This document shows, piece after piece, positions 17,202 through 25,980 of a stretch of DNA of 64,000 nucleotides. The stretch is from Candidatus Finniella inopinata (GTDB lineage: Bacteria > Pseudomonadota > Alphaproteobacteria > Paracaedibacterales > CAIULA01): NCBI RefSeq assembly GCF_004210305.1, contig NZ_SCFB01000001.1, positions 62,001 through 126,000 on the forward strand, read 5' to 3'. The notes under the pieces are model-generated. The model was not told where the DNA came from. It was given only the letters and a program-made list of their open reading frames with translations, and did not search any database. The stretch's first letter is position 1. Every line of letters begins with the position of its first letter. The translations under genes were made by a program, and so were the position numbers.

Positions 17202-18185
17202 TTAGGAATACAAAACTTTTGCAATACCAATTTTTTTCATTTCATTAATCAGTTGCTCATCGGACCATCTTCCATCAAGGCAGATGTCGCCGTATTGAAA
17301 TGTTCCAGTATTTGTTAGAGGAAAACCAAACATACTGGTGACGATGGCACCGTCGGCTCTGCGTTCCAGGGAGCGTCCATCTGAAAACACGATTTTCGTA
17401 AGACGTTTCCCGGTGGTTGTCGTCTGCAGAGCAGCCGCCTGAGGAAAAACTAGTCTCAAAACCGCTTTGATATCGTCTATATCTTTTTGATGTATAGCAT
17501 CAACTGCCTTTTTGTCATGGGCTGAAACGATTTTCTTCAGAAGAGGCAAGGTGACCCCGTTAATGTATAAGGATAGCAAATCATTTTCGCTTTTTGTAGA
17601 GGATGACATGCTTGCCAGAGGTCCAGCATAAACCTGTGTCGCTATGGCAAAGGTTTGGTTTACTATTATTTTTTGAACGTCCTGTTTAATATCCTTCCAG
17701 GAAAAATTGGGGTTTTGTTTTTGCAACTCTGATGTACAAGAATGGAAAGTACTTGCAGAAATTGTATAACCAATAATTGCATGAGCATGAATCAAATGAT
17801 TCTGTATCGATTGATCTTCTGTTCTTAGGTTATAATTTCTTCTGACAGCAACCAAATCAAGAATGGGCTGTTGTTCCTCTTTAAAATAATGAAACGCGGT
17901 CGTTACCGCCAAAGCCTTGACCAGAATTTCATATTCAGACTCTGTGGCAGGTTCTTCGCGAAATCCATACTTACCACCCGTGGCAAAGAAATAAGCCAGC
18001 GCGTTTTTTGTGTGGTCTATTTCATCATCAGTTGCATGCTCCAAGTTAGACAACTCTTGAATATGTTGCATAAGAGGAATTCCCTTTGCCTCAAACTCCC
18101 TCCAATATTCAGAATCGGCAGCATGCCCCGTTGTCAAGGTCATGACCAGCGCCAAGCCTATCCATTTTAGTGTTTTAAATTTCAT
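17202..18185 (-). CDS. Secreted paralogue family, member 2
   Basis: 327 residues. The signal peptide MKFKTLKWIGLALVMTLTTG and the first 160 residues are nearly the same as in member 1 (YWREFEAKGIPLMQHIQELS, KNALAYFFATGGKYGFREEP, SEYEILVKALAVTTAFHYF, DLVAVRRNYNLRTEDQSIQN). The C-terminal part differs in sequence but ends with a domain shared with member 4: LTKIVFSDGRSLERRADGAI, then a WSDEQLINEMKKIGIAKVLY tail. That end looks like a small beta domain plus helix. No catalytic motif is recognised. It is followed by its own terminator, so it may be transcribed separately from member 1. Confidence 0.82.
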   Translation of the reverse strand: MKFKTLKWIGLALVMTLTTGHAADSEYWREFEAKGIPLMQHIQELSNLEHATDDEIDHTKNALAYFFATGGKYGFREEPATESEYEILVKALAVTTAFHYFKEEQQPILDLVAVRRNYNLRTEDQSIQNHLIHAHAIIGYTISASTFHSCTSELQKQNPNFSWKDIKQDVQKIIVNQTFAIATQVYAGPLASMSSSTKSENDLLSLYINGVTLPLLKKIVSAHDKKAVDAIHQKDIDDIKAVLRLVFPQAAALQTTTTGKRLTKIVFSDGRSLERRADGAIVTSMFGFPLTNTGTFQYGDICLDGRWSDEQLINEMKKIGIAKVLYS

Positions 18186-18280
18186 ATTTTTCTCCATTTT
18201 AAAAGTAATTTTGTCACGTGTTTTTATATGTCGTCACTTCTTCAATTTGCAATCACTATTTGTGCGGGGCCATAAAGTTA

Positions 18281-19207
18281 TCACCAATCATGTTCCGCCG
18301 GCTCGCTTTTTGTCTCGTGATCGTCATCCTGGCCGTTTTCTGTCGATTGATTAGAAGAGGAAGGATGAAATAAACACCTTAGTGAATTGGTTTTATTTGA
18401 AAAACTATTGAGGGAGCGGGGTCTGTGCCGTGAGGCTGAATTTTCTGTTCCCGATTGGACGTTAAAACTCGTCGAATCGTGAGCGCATCTTCGAAAGGTT
18501 ATTGAAGCGTGACTTGATAATCCCGATTGGTCAGGAAAATTCCGGTCCACGACTTCCTTAATGTCGTGTAAACAATTGTCATCTATTTCCCCATCATATG
18601 TCGGTGATACAACCGACACGATTGCTTGTACAACAGGCACTGTCAGCAAGTTAAGATAGGTTGATTTCAAATTTTCTGTTGAGGGTTTCGTGGAAAGCTT
18701 TTGCAACGGCACAAGATAATCATTTTTTGTATGATTCTGAAGTTGTACTATAAATCCTGCTGAATCAGGGTCAAAATAAGATGGCATCCAACGGGCATGG
18801 GCCATAATCGCCTGAGCCTGAATCAGGTGGTTTTGGGTTCTTTCATCTTCTGTTGTCAATCCACAATCTCTTCTAATTTGAACCAAATCAAGCGCCGATG
18901 AGGCATTATGCAAAGCTGTCGTTACAGCCAAAGCTTTTACCAAAACATCATATTCAGTGGCTGTGGCGGGTTCTTTGCGAAAGCCGTATTTACCACCGGT
19001 GGCAAAGAAATAAGCCAGCGCGTTTTTTGTGTGGTTTTTTACAGTTGTTGGGGCAGCTTCGGAAACGTTGGATAAATTTTGAATATGTTGCATCAGGGGA
19101 ATTTTTTTTGCCTCAAATTCTGTCCAATATTCAGAATCGGCTGCATGCCCCGTTGTCAAGGTCATGGCCAGCGCCAAGCCCATCCATTTTAGTGTTTTAA
19201 ATTTCAT
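18281..19207 (-). CDS. Secreted paralogue family, member 3 (divergent C-terminus)
   Basis: 308 residues. The signal peptide and N-terminal family blocks (YWTEFEAKKIPLMQHIQNLS, ALAYFFATGGKYGFRKEP, DLVQIRRDCGLTTEDERTQN) are conserved. The last 80 residues are Ser/Asn/Arg/His-rich and polar, with none of the C-terminal domain of members 2 and 4, so the end may be eroded by a frameshift or recombination; alternative frames I checked do not restore the shared domain. The upstream sequence (TTTTGAATGCAATTAAATGA on the plus strand) is repeated before member 1, which suggests duplication of a two-gene unit. Confidence 0.78.
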   Translation of the reverse strand: MKFKTLKWMGLALAMTLTTGHAADSEYWTEFEAKKIPLMQHIQNLSNVSEAAPTTVKNHTKNALAYFFATGGKYGFRKEPATATEYDVLVKALAVTTALHNASSALDLVQIRRDCGLTTEDERTQNHLIQAQAIMAHARWMPSYFDPDSAGFIVQLQNHTKNDYLVPLQKLSTKPSTENLKSTYLNLLTVPVVQAIVSVVSPTYDGEIDDNCLHDIKEVVDRNFPDQSGLSSHASITFRRCAHDSTSFNVQSGTENSASRHRPRSLNSFSNKTNSLRCLFHPSSSNQSTENGQDDDHETKSEPAEHDW

Positions 19208-19250
19208 ATTTTCCTCCGTTTTGAATGCAATTAAATGAACGTGGTACTGG

Positions 19251-19285
19251 CAAAAACCCCTCCCCCCGTTTTTTTTGGGGGGGGA
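19251..19285 (-). terminator. Rho-independent terminator after paralogue 4
   Basis: Minus-strand CCCCCCCC pairs with GGGGGGAGGGG across an A8C loop and is followed by TTTTT. It is 10 bp beyond the stop of member 4. Confidence 0.78.
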
Positions 19286-19294
19286 TTAAGGGTT

Positions 19295-20284
19295 TTAGGA
19301 ATATAATTTATCCACAATACCAAGATGTAGCACGGCGGCAATAAGTTGTTCATCAGACCAACTGCTGTCCAGAACCAACCTGTCTATTGTAAGATTCTTT
19401 CCAGTCTTTGTGCCACCAGCCATATTTGTTCTGATATAACCAGTATCCGTGCGTTTTACATAAATATTCTTAAACAATCTAATTTCTCGAAGACGTTCGC
19501 CGGACGTACTCTTCGGTGAGTATTCAGTCCAATCGTGAGTAAAAAATGTTTGGATTAGATTTGTGTGCTCACTAATGCTGGCAGCTAAATTTGGGGCTAC
19601 GACTGAGGCGATCACTTTAGGAAGAGGTAACGTAAAGCCATGGCTGTACATCTTTTTTAAATCTGCAGGATCGCGTCTCGTTGGCAAAACGGTTAACGTT
19701 CTCATATATTCCTCCCGCGATATGTAACCATATACACGCAGGTTTTCCACAACATTTTCCGGAATCTTTTGCAATTGCAGATCTGAATTTTCTCGTTTTA
19801 GCAGCTTCATATCTTTAGAATAAAGTAATACAGAATGCGTGTAGCTTATAATGGATTGGGCATGAATAAAGTGATTTTGTAGGGCAGGGTCGTTCGCTAA
19901 TTTATAATCAGCCTGTCTGATTTTGGCCAAATTCAGGTGAGGAATGTTTTGCGCCTTATGATCAGGGCCTCGTGGTTTATCATAATGAAGCTGCGTCATC
20001 ACCGTCAAAGCCTTGACCAGAATTTCATATTCAGAAGCCGTAGCTGGCTCTGTGCGGAAGCCATATTTACCACCTGTGGCGAAGAAATAAATTAGTGCCT
20101 CTTTTGCGTGGTTTTTTAGAGTATCATTGTAATGCGACTTCATATCAGATAAATCTTGAATATGCTGCATAAGTGGGACTCTTCTTTGTTCAAATTCAGT
20201 CCAATAGACAGGATCTTTGGCGTGCGCTGTACTTAAAGTCATGGCCAGCGCCAAGCCTATCCATTTTAATGTTTTAAATTTCAT
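19295..20284 (-). CDS. Secreted paralogue family, member 4
   Basis: 329 residues and the first gene of the array in transcription order. Signal peptide MKFKTLKWIGLALAMTLSTA, then the family blocks YWTEFEQRRVPLMQHIQDLS, ALIYFFATGGKYGFRTEP, SEYEILVKALTVMTQLHY. The C-terminal domain GERLREIRLFKNIYVKRTDT with WSDEQLIAAVLHLGIVDKLY is shared with member 2. It is the most divergent in its middle third. Divergent from a glycosyltransferase gene across a 113-bp spacer that should hold both promoters. Function unknown; export followed by action outside the cytoplasm is inferred from the signal peptide. Confidence 0.82.
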   Translation of the reverse strand: MKFKTLKWIGLALAMTLSTAHAKDPVYWTEFEQRRVPLMQHIQDLSDMKSHYNDTLKNHAKEALIYFFATGGKYGFRTEPATASEYEILVKALTVMTQLHYDKPRGPDHKAQNIPHLNLAKIRQADYKLANDPALQNHFIHAQSIISYTHSVLLYSKDMKLLKRENSDLQLQKIPENVVENLRVYGYISREEYMRTLTVLPTRRDPADLKKMYSHGFTLPLPKVIASVVAPNLAASISEHTNLIQTFFTHDWTEYSPKSTSGERLREIRLFKNIYVKRTDTGYIRTNMAGGTKTGKNLTIDRLVLDSSWSDEQLIAAVLHLGIVDKLYS

Positions 20285-20397
20285 CTATTTGCTCGTCTAA
20301 AAACGTTGTTCCCTATCCTTAATATGGTCTTACCTCTTCATCTTTCAATCATTATTTTGTATATTGTGTCAACTGTGCCGTTTTTAAGGTTTATTTT

Positions 20398-21342
20398 GTG
20401 AAGCATCCTGATATTTCTGTTGTCATCCCTGTTTATAACGAGGCTGATACGCTGCCTATTTTATGTGAACGGCTGTTTAAAAGCTTGGATGCCTTGGGCA
20501 GAACGTACGAAGTTATTTTTACCAATGATGGCAGTAAGGATAACTCTCTGGCTGTTTTAAAAGGATATCATGAACAACATCCCGATACGGTGCGCATCAT
20601 CGATTTTCATGGCAACTATGGTCAGCATATGGCGATTATGGCGGCCTTTGAAAAAAGCCGGGGTAGGGTGGTTATTAATTTGGACGCTGATTTGCAGAAC
20701 CCGCCTGAGGAGATTTATAAGCTTTTAGAAAAGATTGACGCGGGTCATGATTACGTGGGCAGTTATCGTGACAGCCGTAAGGATAATGTCTTTCGCACGT
20801 ATATCTCTAAATTTATGAATTGGATACGTGCCAGTATTACTGACATCCACATGCGCGACCAGGGGTGCATGTTTCGTGCCTATAGTCGGCATATTATTGA
20901 CAAGATTGTGGCATCCCACGAACGGTCAACGTTTATCCCCGCCCTTGGTTATAAATTTGCCATAAACCCCGCAGAGATAGAAATGCGCCATGAACCACGC
21001 GCAGCCGGTGAATCAAAATACAGTCTTTATCATCTGATACGGGTCAGTTTTGATTTGATCACCAGTTTTTCTTTGGTTCCCCTGCAGCTGTTTACCTTAT
21101 TTGGTATGGTGGTTTCGCTTGGCAGTGGATTGTTGGTTTTTTACATGCTGCTGCGGCGTTTGTTCATCGGGCCCGAGGCTGAAGGTGTTTTTACCCTGTT
21201 CGCCATCCTTTTCTTTTTAATCAGCGTAGTGATCATGGGCATAGGTCTGGTGGGCGAATATTTGGGGCGGGTCTTCCAAAGTTTAAGCCAGCGGCCAAGG
21301 TTTATTATTCGTGAAATGGTTGAGAATAAAACGGAGGGTTAA
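20398..21342 (+). CDS. Family 2 glycosyltransferase, polyprenyl-phosphate sugar transferase (ArnC/DPM1-like)
   Basis: 314 residues, GTG start. Residues 1-225 form a GT-A domain: ISVVIPVYNEADTLPILCER, EVIFTNDGSKDNSL, VVINLDADLQNPPEEI (metal-binding DAD) and HMRDQGCMFRAYSRHIID. Two membrane spans follow (about 230-255 and 265-290), then EYLGRVFQSLSQRPRFIIRE, the usual ArnC/DPM1 tail. The enzyme loads a sugar from a nucleotide donor onto undecaprenyl phosphate at the cytoplasmic face, for lipid A or polysaccharide modification. No arn neighbours are present, so the sugar is not known. Confidence 0.9.
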   Translation: MKHPDISVVIPVYNEADTLPILCERLFKSLDALGRTYEVIFTNDGSKDNSLAVLKGYHEQHPDTVRIIDFHGNYGQHMAIMAAFEKSRGRVVINLDADLQNPPEEIYKLLEKIDAGHDYVGSYRDSRKDNVFRTYISKFMNWIRASITDIHMRDQGCMFRAYSRHIIDKIVASHERSTFIPALGYKFAINPAEIEMRHEPRAAGESKYSLYHLIRVSFDLITSFSLVPLQLFTLFGMVVSLGSGLLVFYMLLRRLFIGPEAEGVFTLFAILFFLISVVIMGIGLVGEYLGRVFQSLSQRPRFIIREMVENKTEG

Positions 21343-21354
21343 GCATCGTTCCCT

Positions 21355-22029
21355 CTAACGGGTTTGGGGAAGGGCAGAAACCGGCGCAGAGTCTCTGCAA
21401 CAAATGTTATCTATGATCCATTTTGCGCGTTTTGACGTTGTGCAACAAAAGTAAATTAAATAGGGTACTGTAGCCCCAGCTAGCGTATAGGACATGATGT
21501 TATTTTGTGTAACAAGAGTCGCTGTTAAAAGCCCAAAGTATCCAGCATCTGGTAATAATGAAAAGGGAATTTTTCTCCAACTTGACAAGCGATTGCAAGG
21601 GCGGATTTTGTGACAAAAAAAGCTACGTGTTGGGTGGCTTAAGGTTGTTGGTTCATGAACTGGTAAGTGAACCTCAGCAACTTGTCCTGACTGATTACCT
21701 GTCCTTTGTTCTGCACTGGGAAGATCAGCAAGGGCTTTAAAACGTTCAAATTCGTGGTAAGTTACTATGTTTATATTGTATAGACCTTGAACGTAACTTA
21801 TCTCTTCTGCGCTTGGTCTCTTTGGGTGAGCTGGTCTAAGTGAGCGGGTTTGGGAAACCGCTTCCAGGTTATCGGGACCAGTTTCTTTTTCTGAATTTGT
21901 GACTTCTTTTGAAACTTTTTTACTATCGACGCTACACAAGGAATCATCAGGATTTTCTGAATCTGCTGCGCAACAATTATTATTAAGAAAATAAATTGAA
22001 AACATGATTAAAAGACATATAAATTTCAT
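21355..22029 (-). CDS. Secreted or membrane protein of unknown function
   Basis: 224 residues, not recognised. An N-terminal hydrophobic segment ending in NNNCCAADSENPDD looks like a signal peptide, possibly lipoprotein-like because of the two cysteines. A long polar region follows (KKVSKEVTNSEKETGPDNLE), then SAEEISYVQGLYNINIVTYH and a C-terminal hydrophobic segment (YFGLLTATLVTQ...TVPYLIYFCC) that predicts one or two membrane spans. It is convergent with the glycosyltransferase, 12 bp away, and stands 76 bp beyond the start of the operon to its right. Confidence 0.6.
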   Translation of the reverse strand: MKFICLLIMFSIYFLNNNCCAADSENPDDSLCSVDSKKVSKEVTNSEKETGPDNLEAVSQTRSLRPAHPKRPSAEEISYVQGLYNINIVTYHEFERFKALADLPSAEQRTGNQSGQVAEVHLPVHEPTTLSHPTRSFFCHKIRPCNRLSSWRKIPFSLLPDAGYFGLLTATLVTQNNIMSYTLAGATVPYLIYFCCTTSKRAKWIIDNICCRDSAPVSALPQTR

Positions 22030-22105
22030 TGCGCATTTCCATTATAGGTTTGTCTCTAATTCATATTCTTAGAATCTTATTAATAAATCGTAAAAACACA
22101 GAATT

Positions 22106-22696
22106 TTATTTTAATAATGCATGAATTATGGTCCTGATCTTAGGTAGAATATCTTCCTCGAACCAAGGATGGCGTTTTAACCAAGCGGTGTTCCTCCAAC
22201 TAGGGTGAGGCAAAGGAATAAATTTTGGGCCATATTCTTGCCAGGAATGAACGGTTTCAGTGATCGTTTTTTTTATGCTGTGCCCCAAATAATAAATTTG
22301 TGCATACCGTCCGACTAAGAGAATAAGTTTGATATTAGGCAAAAAAGACAGCAGATGATGATGCCATAAGGGGGCACATACCTTACGAGGCGGAAAATCG
22401 CCCCCCTGTTGGTCACGTCCTGGGTAACAAAATCCCATCGGCATAAAAGCAATTTTACTATCATCGTAAAATGTTGCGCGGTCTAAGCTTAACCACTGTC
22501 TTAGCCGATCACCGCTCGCATCATTAAAGGGTAAGCCTGTTTGATGAACGTTTGTACTGGGTGCTTGGCTAATAATCAAAAGCCGTGCCGTGGGTTGAAT
22601 CCGCAGGACAGGTTTAGGGCCAAAAGGTAAATCGGTGCATGTTTGGCAGCCATGAATTTTGTTTAGTAAGTCTTTTAATGTCATTGGATATGTCAT
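22106..22696 (-). CDS. Uracil-DNA glycosylase family protein (COG1573-like)
   Basis: 196 residues. The superfamily motifs are RLLIISQAPSTNVHQTGLPF with NDASGDRLRQWL (active-site loop 1 and the GxRL-like block), FMPMGFCYPGRD and the C-terminal LPHPSWRN (LxHPS motif). N-terminal CQTCTDLPFG resembles the start of family 4/5 enzymes but the full set of four Fe-S cysteines is not evident. Base-excision repair is the likely role. It is the last gene of the cyclase operon, 32 bp downstream of the cyclase stop; a functional link to the cyclase is not implied. Confidence 0.78.
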   Translation of the reverse strand: MTYPMTLKDLLNKIHGCQTCTDLPFGPKPVLRIQPTARLLIISQAPSTNVHQTGLPFNDASGDRLRQWLSLDRATFYDDSKIAFMPMGFCYPGRDQQGGDFPPRKVCAPLWHHHLLSFLPNIKLILLVGRYAQIYYLGHSIKKTITETVHSWQEYGPKFIPLPHPSWRNTAWLKRHPWFEEDILPKIRTIIHALLK

Positions 22697-22728
22697 ATTA
22701 AAAGGATTCTGAATTATTTTATTCCTTT

Positions 22729-24900
22729 TTATTTAGACGTTAAATGATAAACACCATCCCAATCATCGCCGGGTGGTGTTTTAAGATACAGCTGGCACCG
22801 TTCTATATAGCTTTTGAGCGTCTCGTTACAGCTGGGAAGGGTTCCTAATAGTTGTTCAAAACTTGATAAAGCTTTTTCCCAATTCATTTTAAGATAAAAT
22901 TCAAATGCCTTATCAAAAGCCGCCACAAAATCTTCTTGGCCTTGGGTTGGGGTTAAATAGGCTTCGGCGTTCCTTTGGCCTAATAACTCGTAGATCTTTA
23001 TGCCTTTATTTTTTCCTTTGACCGCAACAATATCCATAATTCGGCATAAGAAATCGTCTTTAACTTCTTCGTAAACTGCGTGGCTGACGATAATTTTTGT
23101 ACCATAAAATTTGTTCGTTCCTTCCAAACGGGAGCTTAAATTGACAGCATCCCCGATTAAAGTGTAATTCATCCGTTCAGAGGAACCCATATTCCCCACC
23201 ACCACCTCGCCACAATGGATACCCATACGTGTATTCAAAACCGGTTTGCTTTGCCTTAACCAATTAGCATTGAGGGTTTCTAGAGCATGCTGACATAAAA
23301 GTGCCGCGCGACAGGCATGGAAACTTCGCAAGGTATCTTCATCAGGCGCCCCCCAAAAGGCCATAATGGCGTCGCCAATGTATTTGTCGATGGTGCCGCC
23401 TTGGTGAATAATGATTTGTGTCAGTTGTTCGAAATAATCAGAAATATGGGTCATTAAAGCTTGGGGTGTCATCCCTTCTGAAACAGTTGTAAATCCTGCC
23501 ACGTCGGTAAACATAATAGTTAATTTCTTAGATTCACCACCTAGTTGGATATCCTGATTTTTCTCCAACAACCTCATGACCAGACGCCGCGGCATGTATT
23601 TGGTAAAGGATTTTAGGCTGACCTTCATGGTCTGCATGGTATGAGTCAAGGTGCGAACCTCTTTAATTTTGGAATCGATTTTTACATCACCTTCAAATTG
23701 GAAATCTCGAATCTTATTGGCTTCTTCCGTTAATTCTTCAATCGGTTCTGATAGTTTCCTGGAAAGGATGATAATGCGCAGCAAAACCAAAATGAACGCA
23801 AACAAATAAATGCCAAAACTGTCTTGTTGAGATTGTAAGAAAACAGAAAAAACCTCGTCAAAAGGGACCAAACTGACAAACATCCATTTCTTACCAAAGG
23901 TGTCGTAAAAAGATTCCTTAAATCGGGTAAAGTCCGCAATATAAGTTTTTCCATTGGTAGTAAATTGAAACCGTTCTTCTTTGTCCTGTTTGTATATCTC
24001 GTGAGCTTTTTTATAAAGGTTGTCTTTCAATTGGTTTACAATCAAGGGTGTTTCTTCGAGCTCTTTGACGGAAGAAACTAGTTCCAAGTTAGAACTAGCT
24101 ACGATGTTTTGTTTGTTATCCACAATAAACAGAATGGAACCAGGGGAAATAACATTATCTTTTAATAATTGAGACAGGGCTTTCAAGCTAAGGTTAGTAG
24201 CGATGACCCCCCAAACGTTATTATTTGAATCTAATAATGGGCTGGCAGTCTTAATGACCTGCTCTTTGGTCATAATGCTTTCGCTAACAGAGGTTTCCGT
24301 GCGCACCTCTTTTGAAGATTTTGCGTCTATATACCATTGCCTCAGGCGTGGATCATAGCTAGATTTTGATACTGTTTCACTTAAAACTAGCCGGTCATTT
24401 TTGTTATAGTATTCTAAAAGTTCATAGGGTTTTCCGTCTTGGTTTCTTATGGTGATAATGCAATATTTTACGTTAAAGGGAAGTTTTTTCTCTGGATTGT
24501 TTCTTAATGTATCGAATTCTTGAGGTGTGTGGAAATGAAGCATATCGCCATTTTCAAGGGCTATGTTTAACGTTGATGCACCCTCAAAAATCTTATAAAT
24601 ATATTTCAAATATTTAATCTGATCAGGTCTAAATTCATCAACGTTACGAATTTTTTGAAGCCAAAGGGTAATCAGTTCGTTGGCTTCGGCCGGTTCCTTC
24701 ATCCTCGTCTCAATAAGTGAAGTCAAAAACTCAGAGTACTTATCTACATATTCATGGGAAAATTGGGTTAAGGCTCGCTTGTTTTGATAGAAATCGTAGC
24801 TGCCTATTAAAGCGATGGTCACCAGAAAAAGAACCATGACCTCTTTAATGATATAGGTTTTAAGATCGTTACCCATGAATTTTGAGAAAAGACTTTTCAT
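22729..24900 (-). CDS. Membrane-bound class III adenylate cyclase with periplasmic Cache-type sensor
   Basis: 723 residues. Membrane span near residues 15-37, a periplasmic region of about 320 residues with Cache-like blocks (DPRLRQWYIDAKSS, SPLLDSNNNVWGVIATNLSL, LFIVDNKQNIVASS), a second span near 365-385 and a HAMP-like linker. The class III cyclase domain follows. It has metal ligands Asp466 (FTDVAGF) and Asp510 (KYIGDAIMAFWG), adenine-selecting Lys506, Thr580 (YTLIGDAVN) in place of Asp as in class IIIb enzymes, and Asn587/Arg591 for the transition state. About 70 residues of helical repeat-like tail follow. All catalytic residues are present, so cAMP production is likely. The gene sits 11 bp after the binding-protein gene in an operon with a CNBD-transporter. 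Confidence 0.93.
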   Translation of the reverse strand: MKSLFSKFMGNDLKTYIIKEVMVLFLVTIALIGSYDFYQNKRALTQFSHEYVDKYSEFLTSLIETRMKEPAEANELITLWLQKIRNVDEFRPDQIKYLKYIYKIFEGASTLNIALENGDMLHFHTPQEFDTLRNNPEKKLPFNVKYCIITIRNQDGKPYELLEYYNKNDRLVLSETVSKSSYDPRLRQWYIDAKSSKEVRTETSVSESIMTKEQVIKTASPLLDSNNNVWGVIATNLSLKALSQLLKDNVISPGSILFIVDNKQNIVASSNLELVSSVKELEETPLIVNQLKDNLYKKAHEIYKQDKEERFQFTTNGKTYIADFTRFKESFYDTFGKKWMFVSLVPFDEVFSVFLQSQQDSFGIYLFAFILVLLRIIILSRKLSEPIEELTEEANKIRDFQFEGDVKIDSKIKEVRTLTHTMQTMKVSLKSFTKYMPRRLVMRLLEKNQDIQLGGESKKLTIMFTDVAGFTTVSEGMTPQALMTHISDYFEQLTQIIIHQGGTIDKYIGDAIMAFWGAPDEDTLRSFHACRAALLCQHALETLNANWLRQSKPVLNTRMGIHCGEVVVGNMGSSERMNYTLIGDAVNLSSRLEGTNKFYGTKIIVSHAVYEEVKDDFLCRIMDIVAVKGKNKGIKIYELLGQRNAEAYLTPTQGQEDFVAAFDKAFEFYLKMNWEKALSSFEQLLGTLPSCNETLKSYIERCQLYLKTPPGDDWDGVYHLTSK

Positions 24901-24911
24901 TGGGTTATTCT

Positions 24912-25964
24912 CTACTCCAAATACAGTTGGCTGAGGCGTGCAAAGGCTGCATAGGCCGGCGGTAAGACCATTGAAAATTTTTCCATTAATTTAGGGCGCA
25001 TCGCCACCAAGAATTGCTTTGGGTTTTCTATGGGTATCTGTTTTGGTGGAATTTTTTCTTGAATGATTTTTAAGGCCATTTTGGCAGCTATTTCACCCTG
25101 TTCAACGCCTGAAACGGAAATGGCAAAGGGGCCTCCGTCTTCGACAACAAAACTATTGATCCCAAGGATAGGGACTTTGGCGTTTTCAATTGTCCATTTC
25201 ATAACCTCTTTTGGGGGGACAAGGGTTGGATCTTCCTTCGAATGCAGTATTTTTCTGTAATTGGAAAGAATGATAAAATCCAATTCACCATCAGCATCCA
25301 GGATGGCCCTTTTCCATTCAGAAAAAGTATCAACAAGCTGTGAAGGTTTCACGACAATTTGACCCCAGTCTTTATACTGGTGCAAATCATCATCATCTAA
25401 CTTATTAGCAGAAGAATCACTGGCAATATGACCAATGCGGATGGAATTATGAATTTTAAGTGAATCGGCCATTATTAATATGGCATTTCTAATAGCCTCT
25501 AAAGGTAAGCGATCAAGTATTCCAGTAACATTATTCATCTTATCGAAACCATATTCTTTTATGTTGGCGTTAACAGCTGCAAAAACAAAGGGAATATTGG
25601 AATTATCCTTGTAATAGGTTGTGACACGACTTTGTGCATCATCGTCGCAAACGATAACTGCGTCAGGTTCAAATTGATTGATGGATTGGCGTGCCGCCAA
25701 TCCAGCCTTTTCCTTAAAATGTTCTTGATAGAATCTTTTGGTATCCATATAAAAATACTCAAGTTTTGTGAGGCTACTGTACTTGAAAACCCTTTCTATA
25801 CCTGTGTTAATTTCTTTAACCCAACTGTAATCTGTAGAATAACTGTGTATAATCAGTATTTTTTTACGGGCTTGGTTATAGCTGATAAAAAACACAAATA
25901 GCGAAAGCATTAGAATAAGTGGGATAATGATTTCCAATCCTAATTTTCTAAAAAAGTTTTCCAT
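24912..25964 (-). CDS. ABC-type substrate-binding protein (PF04392-like), membrane-anchored
   Basis: 350 residues. An uncleaved-looking N-terminal hydrophobic segment (LEIIIPLILMLSLFVFFI) anchors a periplasmic two-lobe binding domain: KKILIIHSYSTDYSWVKEIN, FEPDAVIVCDDDAQSRVTTY, IPFVFAAVNANIKEYGF and VPILGINSFVVEDGGPFAIS, then VSGVEQGEIAAKMALKIIQ. This pattern is that of ABC_sub_bind proteins, which often serve sensory partners rather than transporters when no ABC permease is nearby. No permease or ATPase gene is present here. Position between the transporter fusion and the cyclase suggests that it delivers a ligand signal to the cyclase's periplasmic region. Confidence 0.85.
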   Translation of the reverse strand: MENFFRKLGLEIIIPLILMLSLFVFFISYNQARKKILIIHSYSTDYSWVKEINTGIERVFKYSSLTKLEYFYMDTKRFYQEHFKEKAGLAARQSINQFEPDAVIVCDDDAQSRVTTYYKDNSNIPFVFAAVNANIKEYGFDKMNNVTGILDRLPLEAIRNAILIMADSLKIHNSIRIGHIASDSSANKLDDDDLHQYKDWGQIVVKPSQLVDTFSEWKRAILDADGELDFIILSNYRKILHSKEDPTLVPPKEVMKWTIENAKVPILGINSFVVEDGGPFAISVSGVEQGEIAAKMALKIIQEKIPPKQIPIENPKQFLVAMRPKLMEKFSMVLPPAYAAFARLSQLYLE

Positions 25965-25980
25965 TCTGTGATCCCTTAAT

